NCBI GenBank assembly: GCA_030549335.1
Contig: CM060190.1
Location: 65,300,118-65,364,117, forward strand
DNA from: Pontederia crassipes
Taxonomy: Eukaryota > Streptophyta > Magnoliopsida > Commelinales > Pontederiaceae
Length of the DNA: 64,000 bases
Direction of reading: 5' to 3'
A program made the translations under genes and the position numbers. Positions 58,140 through 64,000 of the stretch are shown here, in pieces. How positions within the stretch are numbered: position 1 is the stretch's first letter; each line of letters starts with the position of its first letter. The notes under the pieces are model-generated. The model was given only the letters and a program-made list of their open reading frames with translations. It had not been told where the DNA came from and did not search any database.

Positions 58140-59921
58140 CAACGGTTGGAACCGCCAAAACATAAATAAACAATATAAAATATCAATTCAAATTTTAACA
58201 GTTTGAACCGTTGAAAATTTCAACGGTTCTAGAACCTCTCGAAAGTTTCGACGGCTCCAACCGTCAAAACATAAAATATATATATATATATATTTCTAGG
58301 TAAATTACCGTTACATACATAATATAGTATATCTTATATTTCGAAACGTAAATAAATAATATTAAACGTCAATTCAAATTCTGACGGTTCTAATCGCTGA
58401 AAGTTTCACCAGTTCTCTGAAGCATCAAGTTTTGATCGAGACATAAAAATATATACATTACTAGGTATATTAAAGTTACATATATAATATAGTATATCAT
58501 ATGAAACGTAAATAATCCATATAAAATATTAATTCAAATTCTGACGGTTCGAACCGCTGAAAGTTTTGACAGTTCTCAGAACCCTAGAAAGTTTTGACGG
58601 CTCGAACCTTCGAAACATAAATATAAATATATATATATTAATAAGTATATTAGCATTACATATATATAATATAGTATATCTTACATTTCGATGCTCAGAA
58701 ACGTCGAAAAGTAAATAAATAATATAAACTATCACTTCAAAGTCCGACGGTTTGAACTGTTGAAAGTTTCGACGGTTCATTCAACCCTCGAAAGTTACGG
58801 CGACGCAAACCATTGGAACATAAAAAAATTATTATTAGGTATATTACCGTTACATATATAATATATATGTAATCTAACGTACCGATGGTCAGAACCGTCG
58901 AAACATAAGTAATATTATATAATATCAATTCAAATTTCGACGGTTATAACCGTTGGAAGTTTCGACGGTTCGTCGAACCCTTGAAAGTTTCGATGACTCG
59001 AGCCGTCAAAATATAAAAAAATACTTATATTAATAGGTATATTGTCATTACATAAAAAAATATTATCTAACATTTCGATGATGAGAATCATCGAAACTTA
59101 AATTAATAATATAAAATATTAATTCAAATTCGGACGTTTCGAACCGTTGGAGGTTTCGACGATTGTCTTAACCCTCGAAAGTTTCGAAGGTCCTGATCGT
59201 CGGAACACTCATTCTTTATTAATTTAATAGGTATACTATATATTATTCAATATTTCGATGGTTAGAATCGTCAGAAGTGAAATTACTAAAATATAGTATA
59301 TAATTTATTATAATATCAAGATATATCGTTGAAATCTTAATTAATTCAACTTTAATTTTATGTATGCCGATAATATTTGATGACACTTCGTTGTGTAATT
59401 GAAAAGTAAGAAATGATATATCGTGGTATAACTTTTTATATACGAAATAACTCGTATATATGACATATAACAGTTGACTTATATATGCTATAGTTATAAC
59501 GATGATATTAGAACATTAACTTAAAGAATAGGTGAACTCATTTATACGGATGAATCTATGACGTCTGAGAAATATATAAATTTACCAATTTGTAAGTAGA
59601 TTTATCGTCAATTTATTATAATTAAGTATACATTGAACGTCGGCTACAAAGTAAATATATATCAATCTTATGGTAACATTACCGATGGTTGTAACACCAT
59701 ATTTCGACAGTTACGAGCATCTGAAGTTTCAACGTTTATTCATCCCTTTAAACTTTCAACGATTAGTAAACCATCATAAATTTAGAAGGCTTTCGACCGT
59801 CGAAAACTACTCCGTCTATAATTACACGGATAATCTTATCCGTCGAAAATTCCTTTGATATTTTAGAAAGAATCGCAACGTCGGAAATGATCAGTGGGAA
59901 AACGTGATTTTTTTTGTAGTG
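58140..59921 (+). mobile_element. CACTA element right end with a six-unit tandem array
   Basis: The array runs from about 58157 to 59274. Its units start at about 58157, 58344, 58504, 58707, 58901 and 59094, 160-203 bases apart. Each begins AAAC(G/A)TAAATAA and carries TTCAAATT(C/T), a GACGGTT.GAACCGT inverted pair and GAAAGTTTCGACGGTT, then TAGGTATATTA and an ACATATATAATATAGTATAT-like tract. Copies of the CGACGGTT motif continue to about 59850. The end TTTTTTTGTAGTG at 59921 is the complement of a CACTA terminal repeat (CACTACAAAAAAA). CTA follows. No left end or transposase was found. Confidence 0.75.
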
Positions 59922-61457
59922 CTAGAATGAGAATTATCCACTTACACATTTTTAGGGGTATTCATAAATCGGATTAGAACAAACACATAATCAAAATATT
60001 TAAATTTATTTCCATGGTTGAGTCCGGTTAAATGATCTGATTATCCATCTGTTTATTATTTTTATTCATTCTTACTTTTTATACTATTTAATATTATGTT
60101 AAAGCACCCAGTAAATATCCCTGCATATTTTAAACTTTATGTTCCACCAATTGTGAACTTTAAGAGTTTTATTTTCTCGATTTAACATTGATCTTTTTGC
60201 ATCCAGTTTTTATGGTTACAATTTAATTACGCTACCTGCGTAACACCTATTATTATTGAAGAAGTGTTTTTACGCTGGTTTATTGTATAATTTTGTTATA
60301 ATTAATCAATTAATTACTATACTTGTGTTATTGTGTACAATGTCAAATGACACAAGTATTATGTATAACAAAAGTCATTTCATGATTTCATAAAATAAAT
60401 AATAAACTTTCGACAAAAAATCTATGGGAAATTTTAAGATTAAATCTTATAAAAATAGTTTAGTTGGACTCAAAGTTGTATAACCTTTTAAATAAAGTGT
60501 TAAAATTATATGAAATGTTAACATAATATGTAAATTATATCTTAATGTCCTCAATTTATTTCTATAACTTCAGCTATTGTGAATTAATCTCTCGTTCAAT
60601 TCATGAAAATATAATAAAGAAATATCATTTGATTCAAAATTTTCAAATATCCATATTCCCTTATATATATATATATTTACAACTTAATATAAGAAATAAA
60701 ACATGAAACACCCTTGCTAGCTCCATCTCTCCTCTAGCCACACGTGCTTATAATTATCGTTTCGTATCTTCATTGATCGATCATTTCTCGTGTTTACAAG
60801 TGGATTTCGATCTGTTGACCATGGTAGTAACATCACGTCACAAAAACACGCTTCATAACACAGCGCAACTTTCGAGAACTTTGTTACCACGAGTCACCAA
60901 TTTTACGGTTAGCACGTGCGCAGTTTCGTGATAATTAATTATTAATTAAGCAAATTGAGATGACAGCGTCTCCTGTCAAAGTTTCATTTCTTTTGTGTGG
61001 AACTTAAAAACAAGGATTTCCACGTGGAAGTATTCAAGAGGTATAAACTCACATGCATGCATGCATGACTCATGGACACAGAGACAAACAAAAGGTTACG
61101 CGCAAGTCTCGGAACACCACGACACGTCTTCGTTTAACTACGTACCCTTGCAATGAGTTTGAAGAAATGCTTTGGTCAAAATCTTTTTTTTTTATTTCAT
61201 AATAATTAATTCATCAGCAATTACGATTTCAAATTGCCCTCGTTCAACTGTTAAATCAGGATAAGATAAGATAAGGTTCAATCTCGACTTCTAATGGTTA
61301 AACTTAATTAGAACACTTAATTTTCTGGAGCGTAATTAATTTTTTGCGATCGATCATGACACTTGTGTTTTATGTACTTAGTTTTAAGGTTAAACTTTTG
61401 CTTAATTTTTTAGGTTGAAATTCTAACAGGCGTCTGTTCGTTAGAGTAAAAAAACAA
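59922..61457. other. AT-rich intergenic DNA upstream of the RING gene
   Basis: No gene. 60715-61150 is less AT-rich and holds several ACGTG cores (CACACGTGC near 60740, GCACGTGCG near 60910, TCCACGTGG near 61020) that could be regulatory, about 1 kb upstream of the RING start codon. Confidence 0.4.
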
Positions 61458-61635
61458 ATGTTACAATAACTTAATTTGGATTTGTAAAATAAGGATGACA
61501 AGTATTACTATAATTTAATATTCGAATCTTCGGAGTGAATTATCCAATATGTTTTGACAATAGACTCGGATTGCAGCACCTGTAGCCTCCTTAATTAACT
61601 ACTTCAACCACAATATATCTGATCCTTCTAATGAA
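61458..61635 (+). repeat. 178-base repeat, copy 2, upstream of the RING gene
   Basis: It is about 97% identical to 46071-46248. It lies about 350 bases before the start codon, so it may overlap the promoter of that gene. Confidence 0.9.
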
Positions 61636-61985
61636 TAAATAAAGTCTTCCTTTCAAAAACCAAGTCTCCTCCATTTTTTTTCCTAACACAAATAAAAGAA
61701 AATAAATTAAAGGTAGACCAACAAAGTCACCTGGAAATCTTCAATATAACAATCTAAGTATTATATATATATATGTAATATACATCGCATGTAGGTGTAT
61801 GTACCTATATATTCCCAAAAAGGTGACCCATCTCTTAGACGTAAAGGAGCTTATCAAACTAGAAAGAAACAAGAAGAAGAAGACATCCAAGTCGTTCCAA
61901 GTCTTTCTTTTGCCTGCCTCTGCTGTTTCTGATTCGATCGGCACTGCGACGGACGCGTCTTAATTTTACTTTGGTGGTGTTGTTA

Positions 61986-62618
61986 ATGGGGTTCCCGGGA
62001 GCTGGCTACTCCGAGTGTTCCATCCCGTGGCTCGTCGTTTACGCACTCATCCTCCTCGGCTACGTGCAGCGCATGTTCCTCTTTATCTTCGTCGACGCCG
62101 TCGGCCTCGTGGACCTATACGACGTCGTAACCGGCGTGCTCTGGCCCGAGAACCGCGGTGATCGCGATCAGCAACAGCGCGACCGCGAGCGCCAGCGGCA
62201 GGACTACCGTCACCACGTCCCCCAGTTCCGGTCCGTGTTCGCGGCGCAGATAAAGGAGGCGCTCCCGGCGCTGCGGTACGAGGAGCTGCTGGTAGCGGAG
62301 GAGAAGGAGGAGGAGAACCACGGCCGGCGCGTCGGCGGCGGCTGCGCTGTGTGCCTGCACGAGCTGGAGGCCGCAGAGGAGGTGCGGCGGCTGAGCAACT
62401 GCAGGCACGTGTTCCACCGGGCGTGCCTCGACCGGTGGGTGGACCACGGCCAGGTGACGTGCCCGCTGTGCAGGGCGCCTCTCGTGCACGAGGAGGCGGT
62501 GCGTCAGGAAGATGGCGACTTTGGCGGTCGCGGCATGTGGCCGTACGCCGCCGGCATGCCTAGCGCTTACAACATCTATGAGTTGTACGACAGTGCTTAT
62601 GATTATCCTTCTCCTTAA
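61986..62618 (+). CDS. RING-H2 E3 ubiquitin ligase, BRH1/XERICO type
   Basis: This is a 210-residue intronless protein. The ATG at 61986 gives the N-terminus MGFPGAGYSE, which fits the MGFPVGYxE start of BRH1/RHA-type proteins; an in-frame TTG further up is not a start. One membrane segment lies at about 13-35 (IPWLVVYALILLGYVQ), followed by a charged, Arg/Gln-rich linker. The RING-H2 finger uses C120, C123, C139, H141, H144, C147, C159 and C162 (CAVCL, NCRHVFHRACLDRW, CPLCR), all present. Such proteins sit in a membrane, bind an E2 through the RING and ubiquitinate targets; BRH1 is brassinosteroid-responsive and XERICO acts in ABA signalling, but which role applies here is open. The GC-rich gene is intact. 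A 178-base repeat lies in its upstream region. Confidence 0.92.
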   Translation: MGFPGAGYSECSIPWLVVYALILLGYVQRMFLFIFVDAVGLVDLYDVVTGVLWPENRGDRDQQQRDRERQRQDYRHHVPQFRSVFAAQIKEALPALRYEELLVAEEKEEENHGRRVGGGCAVCLHELEAAEEVRRLSNCRHVFHRACLDRWVDHGQVTCPLCRAPLVHEEAVRQEDGDFGGRGMWPYAAGMPSAYNIYELYDSAYDYPSP

Positions 62619-63526
62619 TTAGGGGGTGTTTCTTTTCAGATTTATTATTCAAAGGAATTAAAAAAAGATTTGTTATTCTTTTAATTTATTCGATAATATA
62701 AAAGTTTCTCATTATATTTATGTTTGAGTCAAAATGGAATAAAAAATTTAAAATTTTTAAAAAAGTGTAAGAGATTTATTGTAATGATGGAGTGTATCAT
62801 TATTGTTGATAAAATAAATAATTAACTTAGAATTCACAGATTTTCCACTGGTTTATAATTGTCGTCATTATTATTGATGTTTGGCTTTAATTATCCCTAT
62901 GAATAATTTTTTATTCATTCACTTATTCACCATTCAATCAGCACCCTAGAGATAAGCTCAACCAAATGCCAATTCCAACTGTACGTACCTTTTCTCTTTT
63001 GACGGCTAATTAATCATCATTCTGGTCTGGATGCCACGAGGCCCACGACCAACTCCATCATGAATCATCTGAACATACACACCAGCGAAACAAGTTCAAA
63101 TGTCCAATGGAAAAAAAAAGACAAAAAATATTACATAATTAAGATCTGTGCGTGCATGTCTATAAATTCGGTTGGAGTATAAGAGCCCTAAAATTTGCTG
63201 TTTGCACTTGACATGATCTCTTACTCAACTCAATCTCGAAGAATGATGAACATTCATTTGGTGTTAGGAATATTAAAATTTGTACTTTTTTTTCTAATTC
63301 CATACAAGAGCCTAAGAATCCAAGTTACATGTAGAGATTCAGTGTCGTATCAAATTAGGCCAGGAATCGTGCACTCGAATATCTTTGTTGTTTCCTTGGA
63401 CTACCAAGTCCTTGCACAGGGCATGGTAGGCGATGTTTTCAGTGCACATTAATTTCAGTTGATGATAAGCGTATCACAATGCAATGTATATAGCTCAATC
63501 ATCAATAGCAAGTAGTAGGTTCTGTT
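62619..63526. other. RING gene 3' flank and AT-rich DNA
   Basis: An AAAATAAATAAT string near 62812 is a possible poly(A) signal about 195 bases after the stop. No further gene was recognised; an 85-codon frame at 63195 has no family likeness. Confidence 0.4.
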
Positions 63527-64000
63527 AATTATTAATAACGATTTGATAAGCGGATAACGGATTAACTAGCGAATAATGGATTAACTAGCGAACAACGGGT
63601 AGCGAATGATGATTAGCGGTTAGAGGTTATAACAAATAAATATTTGATAAATTTAATGGTAGAATTAGCTGATGAATATAAAATGATATAATTAGACATA
63701 TGACAAATTATTTAATTTAAGTACTATACAAATTGTATTATAATATAAATAAATTAAATATTTATATCTTAATTAAATAAAATAAAATTTCACAATTAAT
63801 TTTTTGTTAAAATATATAGAAATTTATATTGAAAATAATTTTTATATAATATAAAAAATATTAATTGTGGAATTATTTTTTATTTATTGTTAACATATAA
63901 ATAATTTACAATTAATTAAGCATGAATATAAAAAAAAATATAGTTAAGTGATTATAAAATAAAATGAGAAAATAATAAGATAAGTTAGAAAGAAATAATG
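63527..64000 (+). mobile_element. MITE-like element, cut by the window end (relative of 35252-35845)
   Basis: AATAACGATTTGATAAGCG, TATTTGATAAATTTAATGG and ATAAAATGATATAATTAG match the minus strand of 35252-35845 in order. Short tandem variations of GGATTAACTAGCGAA lie at 63555-63600. The right end is outside the window. Confidence 0.5.

Noticed and set aside
58157-59274. CRISPR-like regular array
   Set aside because: The units are themselves repeats without unique spacers, in a plant genome, and belong to a CACTA end.
1-64000. tRNA and rRNA genes
   Set aside because: I looked for the TTCGAATCC-type box with a matching cloverleaf and for rRNA core strings, and saw no convincing case by eye; a covariance-model scan would be decisive.

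Overview
The window looks like nuclear DNA of a flowering plant, most likely a monocot. Four plant-type genes lie in AT-rich intergenic DNA filled with decayed transposable elements. The monocot guess rests on three intronless, clearly GC-rich coding regions set in AT-rich DNA, plus SIRE-type Copia, Gypsy-type long LTRs, L1 and RTE LINEs, CACTA and MULE/FAR1 remains. The species cannot be named from the sequence.

Genes in order: (1) 490-980 (+), the last three exons of the SUMO-conjugating enzyme SCE1, whose first exons lie before base 1; (2) 22772-24568 (+), an intronless GRAS regulator of the SCL8 type with a GA-rich, uORF-bearing leader; (3) 37920-39572 (-), an intronless BTB/POZ protein; (4) 61986-62618 (+), an intronless RING-H2 E3 ligase of the BRH1/XERICO type with one membrane segment. 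SCE1, the BTB protein and the RING-H2 protein belong to families acting in SUMO or ubiquitin conjugation, but nothing shows that they are co-regulated.

Layout: 1-2 kb SCE1 and exon-like leftovers; 3.5-6.7 kb two L1 fragments head to head, with RTE tails and a MITE arm; 7-9.4 kb a broken MULE/FAR1 gene; 9.4-22.5 kb AT-rich DNA with a fold-back MITE, a SIRE-type solo LTR (-) and a Copia 3' end; 22.5-24.8 kb the GRAS gene; 27.6-35.9 kb a LINE RNase H piece, a CACTA remnant, three MITEs and an LTR; 37.9-39.6 kb the BTB gene; 42-57 kb nested retroelements: a solo LTR with a perfect 5-bp target-site duplication (TSD), a SIRE LTR with gag, a LINE bounded by a 14-bp TSD and itself split by another LTR, and a 3.4-kb solo LTR; 57.5-59.9 kb a CACTA end carrying a six-unit tandem array; 61.4-62.6 kb the RING gene, whose upstream region holds a 178-bp sequence also present at 46 kb.

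I found no CRISPR array, tRNA or rRNA gene, and no clearly new coding system. The most informative features are the nested insertions that can be dated by their TSDs, the 97%-identical 178-bp repeat, the CACTA array and the uORF-rich GRAS leader.
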